In this document: one piece after another, positions 18,801-28,627 of the stretch
How the letters are laid out: every line of letters starts with the position of its first letter
Numbering within the stretch: position 1 is the stretch's first letter
DNA from: Agrobacterium vitis
GTDB lineage: Bacteria > Pseudomonadota > Alphaproteobacteria > Rhizobiales > Rhizobiaceae
NCBI RefSeq assembly: GCF_013426735.1
Contig: NZ_AP023274.1
Span: 186,001 to 250,000, forward strand
Reading direction: 5' to 3'
DNA length: 64,000 nt
The notes under the pieces: model-generated
What the model was told of the DNA's origin: nothing
Databases searched by the model: none
The model's input: only the letters and a program-made list of their open reading frames with translations
Position numbers and translations under genes: made by a program

Positions 18801-21800
18801 ATGAGGTCGATGGTGCGCTCAAGGCAAATACCGACGGCACTGCCGCGTCCGATGCCAAGGGAGGCGAGATGCCGGGCGAGCGCCTCCGCTTGCCGATCAA
18901 GCTCAGCATAGGTGGCGCTCCGGTTCCGATCTGTGACGGCAATGGCATCTGGTGTGCGCTCGGTTGAACGCGCGAAGAAGCCATGCAGGCTTGCTGGCAC
19001 CGCATCATAGGTCTTTGCCGTCGCGTTCCAGACGGCGATTTGCTGGCGCTGGCGCTCGGGCAGGCCGTCTATTTCGATCTGTGCTCGCTCAGGGGCCGAT
19101 AGAAGAGCCTCGACCAAGGCCGTAAAAGCCTCGGCCATGTGGAAGATCGTCTCTTGGCGGAAGAGATCACTGCGATAGATCAAGGTGCCGGAAAACTGGT
19201 CGCCGCGATGGCGCAGGTCAAGCGTCAGATCGACCTTCGATGTTTCCTGTGCGAGCATCACCGGGGTAACCGTCAGGCCATCGGGGCATGGGCTATGCTG
19301 CTCGTCGGCTTGCCAGGTGACCATCACTTGGTACACAGGGTTATGGCTCCAGCTGCGCTCGACCGAGAGGGCATCGACCACGCATTCAAATGGCGCGTCT
19401 TGATGGCGGAAGGCATCAAGGACGAGCAAACGTGTGGCCGCGACCTGCTGCTCGAAGCTTGTCGCAGCATCATGCGTCAGTTTCAGCGCCAGCGTGTTGA
19501 CGAACAGCCCGATAACATCCTCCAGCGCGCGGTTTGGCCGTTCGGATACCGGGGTTCCGATGACGACATCGGATGCGCCGGAATAACGCGACAGCAGGGT
19601 CGAAAAGGCGGAGAGAAGCACCATGAAGGGTGTGGCGTCCCGCTCATGGGCAAAATTGACCAGACGGGCCGTAAGCGCACTATCGAGATGGAAGGGAATG
19701 CTGCCGCCCTTGAATTCCTGCCGCGCACCACGCGGAAAATCCGTCGGCAGCTCCAGAAGCGGGGGGGCATGTTCCAGCTGGCGGCGCCAATAGTCGATCT
19801 GCTCGCCCAGCGGCTGCTTTCGCTGCCAAGCGGCAAAATCACCATAGGTCAGGGTGAGCGGTGGAAGGTCTGCCACTTTGCCCTGTCGGCCCGCATCATA
19901 GAACCGCGTCAGATCCCGCAGCATCAACTGAAGCGATTGCGCATCCGAGACAATGTGGTGGATCGCGACGAAAACAACGTGCTCGTCAGCGGAGAGACGG
20001 AAAATTCGGGCGCGGAAGAGGGGACCACTCGCCATGTCGAACGGTTGCCTGCATGCCGCAGCCAGCGCCTCCGGCAGGGTGGCCTCGTCCACGTCCACGA
20101 TTGCGATGTCTGGAGCGCTGGTTCCACCGATCTCGACCACAGGTTTGCCATCGCGATTGACGATCCGCGTGCGCAATGCCGGATGGCGTGCGACAAGGGC
20201 TGTGAATGCGTGTTGCAACACCTCCAGATCAAGCGCGCCATGAAAGCGGATCGCGGCAGGAACAGTGTAGGCGGCGCTGTCTGGCTCCAGCTCGGCCAAT
20301 GTCCAAAGCCGCTGCTGGGCAAAGGACAAAGGTATCGTCGCACTATTCGGGAGGGCATCTATCTCGTTTGCAGGTGCTGCCATCGGCGTCTCGTCACGCT
20401 CAAGCGCTGCGGCGAAATCCTTGAGGCGGGGGAATTCAAACAGCTTTCGCAGCACGGCATTTGTTGGAAGCGATGATGAAAGCCGGGTAATCATGCGCAT
20501 AGCCAGCAGCGAGTGGCCGCCGAGCCGGAAGAAATTGTCGTCCCGGCTGATCGAATCGATGGCCAGCACATCAGCCCAGGCATCAGCGACACGCTGTTCC
20601 GTTTCGGTCTCAGGCGGGCTGGACCCGGTGGCGACTGTTGCGGCCAGCGATGGCAGTGCTGCGCGATCAATCTTGCCGTTCGGCTGCTGCGGCAGGCGCG
20701 GCAGGAAGCACCACAGCGTCGGCACCATATGCACGGGGAGGACTTCGGACAGCGCGCGGCGCAGCTCGGTTTCATTCAGCCTCACGCCGTCTTGGGGTTC
20801 GATAAAGGCGGCCAGCTGCCGATCAGTGCCTTGCGTCACAGCCACAACTGCCTTTTCGACGCCCTCCATCTGTTCGAGATTGTGTTCAATCTCGCCTGTT
20901 TCGATGCGCAAGCCGCGCACTTTGACCTGATGGTCAAGCCGCCCGCAGAATTCCAGATTGCCATCTGCCCTGCGGCGGATGCGATCCCCGGTCCGGTAAA
21001 GGCGAGAGCCGGGCTCACTCGAAAACGGGTTGGCAATGAACCGCTCAGCGGTTTGCTCAGGTCGGCCAAAATAGCCGCGCGCCAAGCCCGTACCGCCGAG
21101 ATAAAGCTCGCCAGAAAGGCCGGGCGGGCGCAGGCGGCCGGCACGGTCGAGAATATAGGCTTGCGTGTTCGGCAATGGCTTGCCGATAGGCACAACGCCG
21201 CCCTGATAATGATCGCCCTGCAACGGAACTTCCGTTGAAAAGCAGGTATCCTCCGAAGGACCGTAGAGATTGAGGATACGCAGGTTCGGATAATCGCGTT
21301 TCAGGATGGCAACGAGTGCTGCTGGCAATGGCTCGCCGCAGAAGGTTGCCGTCTGTACGCTGTCTGGCAATCTGTGTTCTTGCAGCAATTCTTGCAGGAG
21401 GCTGGGGACCGTATTGATGAAAGTCACATCAACCTTGGCGGCAAGCTGCGGCAGTGCCAGAAAATGATCTGCGACAACGAGCGTGCCCCCGAGGACGAGG
21501 GGCGCGTAAAGCTCGAAGATCGACAGGTCAAAGCTGATCGAGGTCGGCACCAACATGCGCGCCACCTCTTCGCGGCTGAACCGCTCCCGCGCCCAATACA
21601 TGAAGGCGACGACGGAGCGGTGTTCTATCGCCACGCCCTTGGGCCTGCCCGTCGAGCCGGATGTATAGATGATGTAGGCGAGATCGTTCGGTGAGACGGC
21701 AGGCCGCGTCTCCAGCCGGATGTCCGGCAATGTTGTGACGTCAAGCAGCGTTTGCGCCTGCGTGACGAAGGCCGGGCGGTGATCAGCGATCAGGATGGTA

Positions 21801-23602
21801 ATCCCGCTGTCCTCGGCAATGAAGGCGAGACGGCTTGGCGGATAATCGGCATCGAGCGGCACATAGGCCGCACCTGCGCGCATGATGCCAAGGATACCCG
21901 CGATCATCCGGGGCGAGCGGCGCATGCAAATGCCCACCCGGTCGCCGGGCTTTACACCAGCCGCAACCAGATTTGCGGCAATGCGCGAGGACTGCGCTTC
22001 GAGCTCGCGATAGGACCACGTCAGATCGCCATCGGTCACCGCGTCCGCATCCGGCGTTTCCTCGACTTGTTTCAGGAAGAGATCATGCAGGCATTCTTCA
22101 ACCGGATAATCTCGCACGGGACCGGAACCCGCCGCGATGATGGCCGCTTCCTCCTCCGGTGCCAGCAGCGAAAGCGTCGAGAGCCGCCGCGAGGGTTCGC
22201 GCACCACAAGCTCCAGCAGGCGCTCAAAACGGGCAAGCATAGAGGCGATGGTGCTCTCGTCGAAAATCTGGCTTGAATATTCGATCTTGCCCTTGATGTC
22301 CGGCTGGTCATCTTCGAGGTTGAAGCGCAAGTCATATTTTGTTGCCACTTCGCGCAGCGGATAGGTTTCAATCGTCAATCCATGCAGACCCGGCGGCGGG
22401 GCAACGCTGTGCTGGATGTCGAATTTCACGTTGAAGAGCGGGTTCAGGTCCGAGAGCGAGCGCTCTGGATTGATCGCTTCGACGAGGCGCTCAAACGGGA
22501 TATCCTGATGGGCAAGGCCACGGCGGACAGCGTCGGCGACCTTCTGGAGCAGGTCCGTAAAGGCTGGATCGCCGGACAGGTCGTTGCGGAAGACGAGTGT
22601 GTTGACCAGCGGACCCATCATGGTCTGGGTCTCGGGCCGGTCGCGGTTGGCAACCTCGCTGCCAAGGATGATATCGTCGCTGTCGGTATAGAGATGCAAG
22701 AGCACGTTGAAGGCGGCAAGCAGCAATGTGAACAGACTGACATTCTGCTCGGCAGCGAGTGAGCGCAGCTTGAGCGACAATGCACGGTCGATAAAAACGG
22801 GAAGGTGTGCGCCGCTGAAGCTCGCTGTCAGGCTGTGTGGCCGGTCCAATGGCAATTCCAATACGGGCAGTTCGCCCGCAAGGCTTTCTGTCCAATAGGC
22901 GAGCTGGTTGGCAAGAGTGGGACCGTCCAGTAAGTCGCGCTGCCACAGCGTCCAATCGGCAAACTGCACCGGAAGGGGCGCAAGTGTTGCTGCTGTTCCC
23001 GTCGCTTCGGCATGGTAGAGCGTTGAGAGATCGCGGGCAAAGACGCCCATCGACCAGCGGTCGCTGATGATATGATGCATGCCAAGCGCCAGCACATGCT
23101 CGTAATCGTTTACCGCAACCAGCGTCGCGCGGATCGGCGGGCGGGTGAGGTCATAAGGCGTCTCGACAAATGCTTTGAGCTGAAGACGGGCTTCCTTTTC
23201 CGGGTCTGCATGCTGTCGGCAATCGTGATAGCCAATATCGGCCGCGCCGGATGCCTCGACAATTTGCTGCGGCTGGCCATCCTCGCCCATCGTAAACCGC
23301 GTTCGCAGGGGTTCGTGCCGAGCAATCAGGGCGGCATAGGCGCGAGACAGGGCTGCGCGGTCCAGCGGGCCTTTCAGCCGAAGTGCTAGGTTCATGTTAT
23401 AGGCCACGGTGCCGGGTTCCAGCTGCTGCATGAACCACAGGCGTTTTTGCGCCGATGACAGCGGAACCGCAGCCTCGCGGTCTGCCCTCGGCTGGATGCC
23501 GGAGGGGGCGGGAACCGTGATGCCTTGTGCTTTCAGCTTTTGTTCCAGCAGCGCCCGCCGCTCCGGCGAAAGCCCGGCAATCTTTGCGAAAACTTCGTTC
23601 AT
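15881..23602 (-). CDS. Bimodular NRPS, C-A-T-C-A-T-E
   Basis: Peptide synthetase of 2573 residues that adds two residues and epimerizes the second. Order with rough positions: C (45-480, HHIISDRWS), A (500-1000, YTSGSTGRPKG, LYGPSEDT), T (about 1030-1090, FFRLGGHSLLAM), C (1110-1540, HHIVSDAQS), A (1560-2050, YTSGSTGQPKG), T (about 2070-2130, FFALGGDSILAI) and E (2140-2570, AHHLVIDGVSWRILLDDL, TVGWFTGLYPV). Both C domains have D followed by R or A in place of the usual DG. By hand alignment to GrsA the pocket residues are D-L-F-N-T-C-L-C-F for the first A domain and D-L-F-N-C-A-L-T-Y for the second. They resemble each other, and I do not assign a substrate. The start overlaps the PKS stop (ATGA). 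Confidence 0.95.
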   Translation of the reverse strand: MNEVFAKIAGLSPERRALLEQKLKAQGITVPAPSGIQPRADREAAVPLSSAQKRLWFMQQLEPGTVAYNMNLALRLKGPLDRAALSRAYAALIARHEPLRTRFTMGEDGQPQQIVEASGAADIGYHDCRQHADPEKEARLQLKAFVETPYDLTRPPIRATLVAVNDYEHVLALGMHHIISDRWSMGVFARDLSTLYHAEATGTAATLAPLPVQFADWTLWQRDLLDGPTLANQLAYWTESLAGELPVLELPLDRPHSLTASFSGAHLPVFIDRALSLKLRSLAAEQNVSLFTLLLAAFNVLLHLYTDSDDIILGSEVANRDRPETQTMMGPLVNTLVFRNDLSGDPAFTDLLQKVADAVRRGLAHQDIPFERLVEAINPERSLSDLNPLFNVKFDIQHSVAPPPGLHGLTIETYPLREVATKYDLRFNLEDDQPDIKGKIEYSSQIFDESTIASMLARFERLLELVVREPSRRLSTLSLLAPEEEAAIIAAGSGPVRDYPVEECLHDLFLKQVEETPDADAVTDGDLTWSYRELEAQSSRIAANLVAAGVKPGDRVGICMRRSPRMIAGILGIMRAGAAYVPLDADYPPSRLAFIAEDSGITILIADHRPAFVTQAQTLLDVTTLPDIRLETRPAVSPNDLAYIIYTSGSTGRPKGVAIEHRSVVAFMYWARERFSREEVARMLVPTSISFDLSIFELYAPLVLGGTLVVADHFLALPQLAAKVDVTFINTVPSLLQELLQEHRLPDSVQTATFCGEPLPAALVAILKRDYPNLRILNLYGPSEDTCFSTEVPLQGDHYQGGVVPIGKPLPNTQAYILDRAGRLRPPGLSGELYLGGTGLARGYFGRPEQTAERFIANPFSSEPGSRLYRTGDRIRRRADGNLEFCGRLDHQVKVRGLRIETGEIEHNLEQMEGVEKAVVAVTQGTDRQLAAFIEPQDGVRLNETELRRALSEVLPVHMVPTLWCFLPRLPQQPNGKIDRAALPSLAATVATGSSPPETETEQRVADAWADVLAIDSISRDDNFFRLGGHSLLAMRMITRLSSSLPTNAVLRKLFEFPRLKDFAAALERDETPMAAPANEIDALPNSATIPLSFAQQRLWTLAELEPDSAAYTVPAAIRFHGALDLEVLQHAFTALVARHPALRTRIVNRDGKPVVEIGGTSAPDIAIVDVDEATLPEALAAACRQPFDMASGPLFRARIFRLSADEHVVFVAIHHIVSDAQSLQLMLRDLTRFYDAGRQGKVADLPPLTLTYGDFAAWQRKQPLGEQIDYWRRQLEHAPPLLELPTDFPRGARQEFKGGSIPFHLDSALTARLVNFAHERDATPFMVLLSAFSTLLSRYSGASDVVIGTPVSERPNRALEDVIGLFVNTLALKLTHDAATSFEQQVAATRLLVLDAFRHQDAPFECVVDALSVERSWSHNPVYQVMVTWQADEQHSPCPDGLTVTPVMLAQETSKVDLTLDLRHRGDQFSGTLIYRSDLFRQETIFHMAEAFTALVEALLSAPERAQIEIDGLPERQRQQIAVWNATAKTYDAVPASLHGFFARSTERTPDAIAVTDRNRSATYAELDRQAEALARHLASLGIGRGSAVGICLERTIDLIASILAVLKTGAAYVPLDPKYPADRIAFVASDASLSLILTREERADFAEIKTLDPNAVWNGTQAVSGAPLPHATEGSDLAYLIYTSGSTGQPKGVAIEHRNAVAFTHWALDTFPAESFAGMLASTSVCFDLSIFEIFVTLAAGGRIFIVDDLFELPDAAFAHEITFINTVPTPMTELMRFGPLPTKAKTVCLAGEPLPPSLARAILETGQVEALYNLYGPSEDTTYSTGCRIDDAGLPIHIGKPITNTTAHVLDAALNEVPIGMPGELYLAGEGIARGYHNRPDLTAERFLPNPFDSTGQAHLLYKTGDRVRRLADGNLDYLGRTDRQMKISGFRIEPGEVEAVLMRYPGVTGAAVDAWRDNTGYARLAAWIEVAAPVGKAALSAHLSRELPRHLVPTFFAMLDKLPRLPNGKLDRKALPDPSDEAKTLAEDQTPHKGHEENIAAIWAKLLGREAIGRNDNFFALGGDSILAIQVVAAARRIGIAIKPRDIFQYSTLAALAASVSNLAAELPETGPMSGDIPLGPAQHWFFEQNYPDIAHWNQALVLKPGRMINEKTLQNAIDLLHQTHDALRGRFCQQNGQWRQVMTEAEGAPPLRSTRCTTTEADAVLLSEANALQRSFDLAEGPVWGATLVTIDGQEQRLVIAAHHLVIDGVSWRILLDDLQTCLAAGEAGLEMNLPPRTTGIDSWVRALKDSAVFDGEKDHWRTMTEAKTAAIPTDRSGSNCAGDTDIVDLTIDPDLTERLLRDVPSCYPIDAEEIMLAALYNAIRDWTGHDRLRLILESHGRADLFEGVDLSRTVGWFTGLYPVLFDVTGRDRRTTLLSVKESLRRIANDGIGYGVLKYLKGVALPRLEDISEIRFNYLGQTDTLFSGDALLARATEPAGDPRGARNGRGVLLDINAIVSGGHLRIRLAYSRQIHDRQTIETLAAGLQNHLESLVDFCLTSTEAGYTPADFKHMTLDQDDLEAILRNL

Positions 23603-26600
23603 TGGGCATTTCCTCCGGCGAGAAGCCTGCTCACATCGGCGTCGGACAGGGTGTCAACCTCATCGAGAAGATCGGCGAGGGCAGAAAGGTCGGTCTTTTC
23701 CGTCATGCGCTCCAAAATCGATTTGGAGATGGCCGCAGCTGTCGGATTGTCGAAAAGCAGCTCGCGCATGGCGATATCGACGGGGAAGGCCTCCCGGAGT
23801 TTGGCAACGGCGCGAATGGCCAGCAGGGAATGGCCGCCGAGTTCATAAAAGCCGTCATCGGCCCCGATAGGCTTCAGGCCGAGGATCTCTTCGAAAATGC
23901 CGACGATCCTCGCTTCGGTTTCATTGCCCGGCTTGCGGTAGGCGACACTGAGTGCGGGGCGTCCACGCCCGCCGTCAGTGGCGGTTGGCTCTTGCGCATC
24001 CATATCGGACGCGACCGGGGGAATGGCCCCACCCGACAGCATGGTCTGTCCGGTTGCGCCGTTTTCAATCAGGCATCGCGTCAGATCCCATGCGGCCTCC
24101 GTCGATATCGCGAAGGCGTTTGCACGGCCCGTCGCCTGCAAGGTCGTGCCGGGTTCCGCCTCGATCAGTGGATAGCCGATGGCAAACCATGGCGTGGTGC
24201 CATTCTTGTTTTCTTCAGCGACAATCCGGTCGATGGCGTGGTGCGTGGCGGCGTAGGAAGCAAGGCCCAGCCCGCCAACGAGGGTTGAGAGCGAGGACTG
24301 AACGCAGCAAAAGCCGATTTTCCGCTTCGCGATAGCGTCACCCAGCGCACGAACCGGGCGCAGTTTGCTTGCGATATTATAGGCCCAATGCGCCTCCGCC
24401 AGCTCACCAATCAGCGCGGCGGATTGATGGTTCGACTGCGGAAGACTGAGAAAGATGCCATCGATGCGGCCCAGTTCTGCTAACACATCGTCCAGAGCGC
24501 CTTTCAAGGCGGCGACATCGCCGCAATCGAGCTGCCGTTTGAGACGTGCCGGATACTCAAAAGTCGGTGCCGCAGAGTCTTGAAGCAAGGCGACGGTTGC
24601 GCCAAGCCCAGACAGAGCATCAACCCAGGTCTTGCCAACGCCATCAACGATATCGCCGACCACCACATAGACGCCGTTCCGCTTGAAGTCCGGGCCGCCT
24701 TGCGGCGCGTCAAACCGTTCCGTCTCCGGCAGCCAGCGATGCGCGCCACGCAAGGCAAGCACATCGTCTTTCCCCGACAGAGCGTCGCGAATACGCCTTG
24801 CACTCTCAAGTGGCCGTGCAGCATCGATGTCGATATGACGGCAATGAAGCGATGGATATTCTTGGGCGATCACCTGGAGAGTGCCAGCCACCAGAGCCTG
24901 CGGAATATCGAGATCTTCCAGACCCGTCACATCGGCTGCCGATCTTGTCAGAAGCGTGAGGGTGACGGCGCGGTCGTTCTTGGCCAGTTCCCGCACCAGC
25001 GCTAAAAGGGCTTGCGCCGCAGTTTCCGGCGTTTCGTTCGAGCAAGGGGTGAGAGGCCAGCCGAAGACGATATGGTCGGGGCTTGTCCCCCGCTCGGCAA
25101 GGGTCTCGAAAAGGCTGGCGTAGTCGTCGCTGATCGTGGGGCGGAGGCTGAAGCAGCGGAAGTCGGGTTCACTGAAACCAGCGCCGATCATGGCACGATA
25201 GGGTTCCGCACCGCTGCGCTCAAGCTCAGTGGCCAGAGCGGAGCCAAGCTGACCATCGTCGAAAACAAGCACGCGGCCCTTCAACCGGGCAGAGTTGTGG
25301 TTCAATTGCGCGCGCCGCCAATTGGTGCGGTAGAGGCCGGGGCCTTCAACATTCGCGGCCGTCTTTTTGGGCGCGGCACGCTCGCTATCCGCATCGACCC
25401 AGTAACGCTCGCTTTGGAAGGGATAGGTGGGAAGCCGTACGCGGCGTCGGCCAGAGGCTTCAACTGAATCCAGAACGCCGTTCAATTGCCAGAACTGACC
25501 GACCGCAGACAAAACCTGCCCCGATTCATCCTTGCCTTCTGCAAGGGTCGCCAGAATTCGGCTTCCATCAACGCCCGTCACAGCGGCCAAGGTGCCGAGT
25601 GCGCGACCGGGGCCGATTTCTATGAAAACAGGCGCTGCAAGCGATTGCAGTGTGCGTGTCCCATCTTCGAAGCGGACGGGCTGCAACAGGTGACGCGCCC
25701 AATAGTCCGGGTGGGTCGCATCCTGTGCCGTCATCCATGTTCCCGTGACATTGGAAATCAGAGGAATTTGCGGCACTGAGAGGCGCACACCTGCAACGAT
25801 ATCGCGAAACTGTACTGCCGCTTCCGTCATCATCGGCGAATGGAAGGCGTGGGCGGTTTTCAGCAGACGCCCGGCAATGCCCTTGTTTTTCAGGCGCACT
25901 TGTAGGCTTGCAATCGCCTCCACCGGGCCGGAGACAACGCTGACACCGGGCGCATTGGCAGCGGCAAGCGTAACGGCCCCGTCAAGCCACGGCGTGATCG
26001 GCTCATCCGCATGCATCACCGCCAGCATGGCACCGCGTGCTTGCGCCTGCATCAACCGCCCGCGCGCAACAACAAGCTGGAGCGCGGTTTCGAGGTCGAA
26101 GATACCAGCAAGGCAGGCGGCGACATATTCGCCGATGCTGTGGCCATGCAGGGCCACCGGTTTGACGCCGTGGCTCATCAAGGCTTGCGCAAGCGCATAT
26201 TCAACGGCAAAGAGCGCGGGTTGGGCAAATGCCGTGCGGTCAAGGTCATCCGCGTTCGAAAACAGGCAGGCTTTGAAGTTGATCCCCATCAGCCCATCCA
26301 GTTTGGATGCGCAGGCATCAAACGGGGCGCGAAAGGCTGGCAGGTCGGCGTAAAGCGCCTTGCCCATCGCCGTATACGGGCTGCCCTGACCGGGAAACAG
26401 GAAAACGGCTTGCGCTGTCTCGCCTTCCGCCGTGCCTGTTTGAGAGAGGTTGCGCAGGTTGCTGACAGCCTCTTTGGCATCGCGTGCCACGACGAAGCGT
26501 CGCTTGGCAAAATCGCGGCGGCCATGGCGCAACGTGTGCGCAACATCCGCAAGCGTCGGGGCATCTGTATGGTCCAAGCTTGCTGCGAGGGCCTCGCTGC

Positions 26601-27999
26601 TGGCTGCGAGCTGCTCCTCGGTTCGTGCCGAAAGAAGCAACAGTTCCGGGCCGCTGCCCGCCTTCGATGCTGGGCTGGGTGAGGCCTCTTCCAGCACGAC
26701 ATGGGCATTGGTCCCGCCAATGCCGAAGGAGCTTACGCCTGCGCGGCGCGTGCCAATCTGGTTGTCCCAATCGCGCAAACGTTGATTGACGAAGAAGGGG
26801 CTGGCTGCGAAATCAATCTGCGGATTCGGGTTCTCATAGTGGAGGCTTGCCGGAATCCTCCGGTTTTTCAGGGCCAGCACGGCCTTGATGAAACCTGCAA
26901 TACCAGCGGCGGTGTCGAGATGGCCGATATTGGTTTTGACGGAGCCGAGCGCGCAGAAGCCCCGGCGCTCGGTATCGCGGCGAAACGCCTTGGTTAGCGC
27001 TGCAACCTCTATCGGGTCGCCGAGTCTGGTGCCCGTTCCATGGGCCTCGATATAGCCAATGGTATCAGCGCGCACGCCTGCCATGGCCTGCGCATCGGCG
27101 ATCGCCGCCGCCTGACTATCGACCTGCGGCGCGGTAAAGCTCGCTTTCAACGCTCCGTCATTGTTGATCGCTGAGCCAAGGATGACGGCGTCTATCGTGT
27201 CGCCATCGGCCAGCGCATCTTCCAGCCGTTTCAAAACGACGATGCCGACCCCGCTGCCGGGGACCGTGCCGCTTGAGGCCGCGTCAAAAGCGCGGCAATG
27301 GCCATCAGGCGAGAGGATTCCGCCTTCGCGAGCGCGATAGCCGGAGGATTGCGAGAGTGCAATGCCGCCAGCCAGCGCCATGTCGCAATCGCCGGATAGC
27401 AGGCTTTGCGCGGCCATGTGGACGGCAACGAGTGAGGAGGAGCAGGCGGTTTGCACGGTAATGGCCGGGCCTCGCAGGTTCAGCTTGAACGCTGTACGGG
27501 TGGCCAGAAAGTCCTTGTCATTGCCGACGAACAGCTCATAGGGGCTGACGGTCTCGCGGATGCGGCTATTGTCATGCAGGTTGAAGACATAGGTATTGAT
27601 GCCAGCGGCGGCGAAAACGCCAATCGGTCCTTGGTAGCGATCACCCACATACCCAGCGGCTTCCAGCGCCTGCCAGGCGCATTCGAGGAAGATACGCTGC
27701 TGCGGATCGAGAATTTCAGCCTCCGCCGGGCTGTAGCCGAAAAACCCCGCATCGAAGCGATCCGCACCCGCCAGCGGTGTGCTGGCGGCGACAAAATCCG
27801 CAAGTGCTAGCGTTTCCGCAGAGACGCCGCGTTGTTTGAGCGCTTCCGGCGAGAGGCGCTCAATCGATTCCGCACCATCGACAAGGTTTTGCCAGAAGCG
27901 TTCAACATCCGGTGCACCGGGAAAGCGGCCAGCCATGCCGATGACGGCAATATGATGCCTGTTGTCATCAGAGAGAGGGGCTGCGGACAGGTCATTCAT
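23599..27999 (-). CDS. Type I PKS module, KS-AT-KR-like-T
   Basis: One polyketide extension module. The ketosynthase has the standard Cys in VQTACSSSLVAVH and both His sites (EAHGTGTRLGDP, NIGHLDTAAG). The acyltransferase has GHSIGEY and HAFH, the usual signature for malonyl-CoA. The region that follows is a ketoreductase fold, but the expected GGxGxxG cofactor loop reads VVVGDIVDGVG, and an Asn position near the active-site Tyr is also changed (YAATHHAID). The carrier motif is YELGGHSLLAIR. The start is ATG 27999 behind an AAGGA site; upstream frame to 28032 is unlikely to be translated. It probably adds a C2 unit left at the beta-keto level. Confidence 0.94.
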   Translation of the reverse strand: MNDLSAAPLSDDNRHHIAVIGMAGRFPGAPDVERFWQNLVDGAESIERLSPEALKQRGVSAETLALADFVAASTPLAGADRFDAGFFGYSPAEAEILDPQQRIFLECAWQALEAAGYVGDRYQGPIGVFAAAGINTYVFNLHDNSRIRETVSPYELFVGNDKDFLATRTAFKLNLRGPAITVQTACSSSLVAVHMAAQSLLSGDCDMALAGGIALSQSSGYRAREGGILSPDGHCRAFDAASSGTVPGSGVGIVVLKRLEDALADGDTIDAVILGSAINNDGALKASFTAPQVDSQAAAIADAQAMAGVRADTIGYIEAHGTGTRLGDPIEVAALTKAFRRDTERRGFCALGSVKTNIGHLDTAAGIAGFIKAVLALKNRRIPASLHYENPNPQIDFAASPFFVNQRLRDWDNQIGTRRAGVSSFGIGGTNAHVVLEEASPSPASKAGSGPELLLLSARTEEQLAASSEALAASLDHTDAPTLADVAHTLRHGRRDFAKRRFVVARDAKEAVSNLRNLSQTGTAEGETAQAVFLFPGQGSPYTAMGKALYADLPAFRAPFDACASKLDGLMGINFKACLFSNADDLDRTAFAQPALFAVEYALAQALMSHGVKPVALHGHSIGEYVAACLAGIFDLETALQLVVARGRLMQAQARGAMLAVMHADEPITPWLDGAVTLAAANAPGVSVVSGPVEAIASLQVRLKNKGIAGRLLKTAHAFHSPMMTEAAVQFRDIVAGVRLSVPQIPLISNVTGTWMTAQDATHPDYWARHLLQPVRFEDGTRTLQSLAAPVFIEIGPGRALGTLAAVTGVDGSRILATLAEGKDESGQVLSAVGQFWQLNGVLDSVEASGRRRVRLPTYPFQSERYWVDADSERAAPKKTAANVEGPGLYRTNWRRAQLNHNSARLKGRVLVFDDGQLGSALATELERSGAEPYRAMIGAGFSEPDFRCFSLRPTISDDYASLFETLAERGTSPDHIVFGWPLTPCSNETPETAAQALLALVRELAKNDRAVTLTLLTRSAADVTGLEDLDIPQALVAGTLQVIAQEYPSLHCRHIDIDAARPLESARRIRDALSGKDDVLALRGAHRWLPETERFDAPQGGPDFKRNGVYVVVGDIVDGVGKTWVDALSGLGATVALLQDSAAPTFEYPARLKRQLDCGDVAALKGALDDVLAELGRIDGIFLSLPQSNHQSAALIGELAEAHWAYNIASKLRPVRALGDAIAKRKIGFCCVQSSLSTLVGGLGLASYAATHHAIDRIVAEENKNGTTPWFAIGYPLIEAEPGTTLQATGRANAFAISTEAAWDLTRCLIENGATGQTMLSGGAIPPVASDMDAQEPTATDGGRGRPALSVAYRKPGNETEARIVGIFEEILGLKPIGADDGFYELGGHSLLAIRAVAKLREAFPVDIAMRELLFDNPTAAAISKSILERMTEKTDLSALADLLDEVDTLSDADVSRLLAGGNAQ

Positions 28000-28025
28000 A
28001 ACAAGGTTCCTTGATCTGTTCTCTT

Positions 28026-28076
28026 GGGTCACTTAAGAATTGGGGTCACTCAAGAATTGGGGGCGCTCAGGAATGA
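28026..28076. repeat. Three tandem imperfect 17-bp repeats
   Basis: GGGTCACTTAAGAATTG, GGGTCACTCAAGAATTG and GGGGCGCTCAGGAATGA lie head to tail at the junction between the 186-residue protein gene and the PKS gene. The third contains the stop codon of the former. The array looks like a local duplication of the 3' end of that gene and spaces it from the PKS start. Confidence 0.75.
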
Positions 28077-28627
28077 AACGGGCAACCTTTGCCCTTGGGA
28101 TCGATGAGGCCGAGCCGTCCGCGCTCAAAACGGCGCAGCGTATCGACAGCATTGCGATCCTCAAACCGCAGGCTTCCGCTGTCCACGAAGCGCGAGCAGA
28201 CGCCCGCATGGCTTTCAGCGAGATATTTATAGGCCGCAATAAACTTGGAATGGGCGCTGACGAGCTCATTCGGCAGCGTTTCAAAAATCGGGCGCAGATC
28301 CCGCCAGACGCTGATCAGGACCGCATGGTCCCACGACATCAGGCCGCTGAAATCGTCCGATTCCACATGCGGCTGGGTCATGGAGGTGCGCACAGTCGCC
28401 TCATAGACGTCTTTTGGAAAACTCGCGGCGAGTTCCATGGACGCAGCCGAGGAGACAAGCAGTGTCGAGGCGGTATTAAGCTCCTGTTCGGCAGACGTCA
28501 GCTGACCGTGCTCCACCGACAGCTGGAACCGGCGCAGCGAAACGATGAGCCCCTGAACGTTCAGGAAGAATGCCCAGTGAAACTCCCGCCAGATCGCATA
28601 GGGAGAGGGAGGGCCGAGGGCGATCAT
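28067..28627 (-). CDS. Unknown siderophore-cluster protein with HxxxC motif (possible C-terminal half of a heme-dependent tyrosine hydroxylase)
   Basis: A helical protein of 186 residues with no signal peptide or membrane helix. It is rich in His, including H101 (SWDHAVL), H126 (SAHSKF) and H140, and it contains H140-A-G-V-C144, an HxxxC pattern; another Cys lies in GKGCPFHS at the end. The heme-dependent tyrosine hydroxylase SfmD attaches its heme through an HxnHxxxC motif, so this could be the heme-binding part of such an enzyme. That is inference from the motif and from the need for L-DOPA in fabrubactin-type siderophores. The ATG overlaps the stop of the 192-residue partner (ATGA), which suggests equal synthesis of the two proteins. 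Confidence 0.85.
   Translation of the reverse strand: MIALGPPSPYAIWREFHWAFFLNVQGLIVSLRRFQLSVEHGQLTSAEQELNTASTLLVSSAASMELAASFPKDVYEATVRTSMTQPHVESDDFSGLMSWDHAVLISVWRDLRPIFETLPNELVSAHSKFIAAYKYLAESHAGVCSRFVDSGSLRFEDRNAVDTLRRFERGRLGLIDPKGKGCPFHS

Noticed and set aside
19139..20476. Long open frame of 445 codons on the plus strand inside the minus-strand NRPS, and many similar antisense frames
   Set aside because: They are antisense shadows of high-GC NRPS/PKS coding sequence. The sense strand has intact domain motifs, and the antisense proteins have none.
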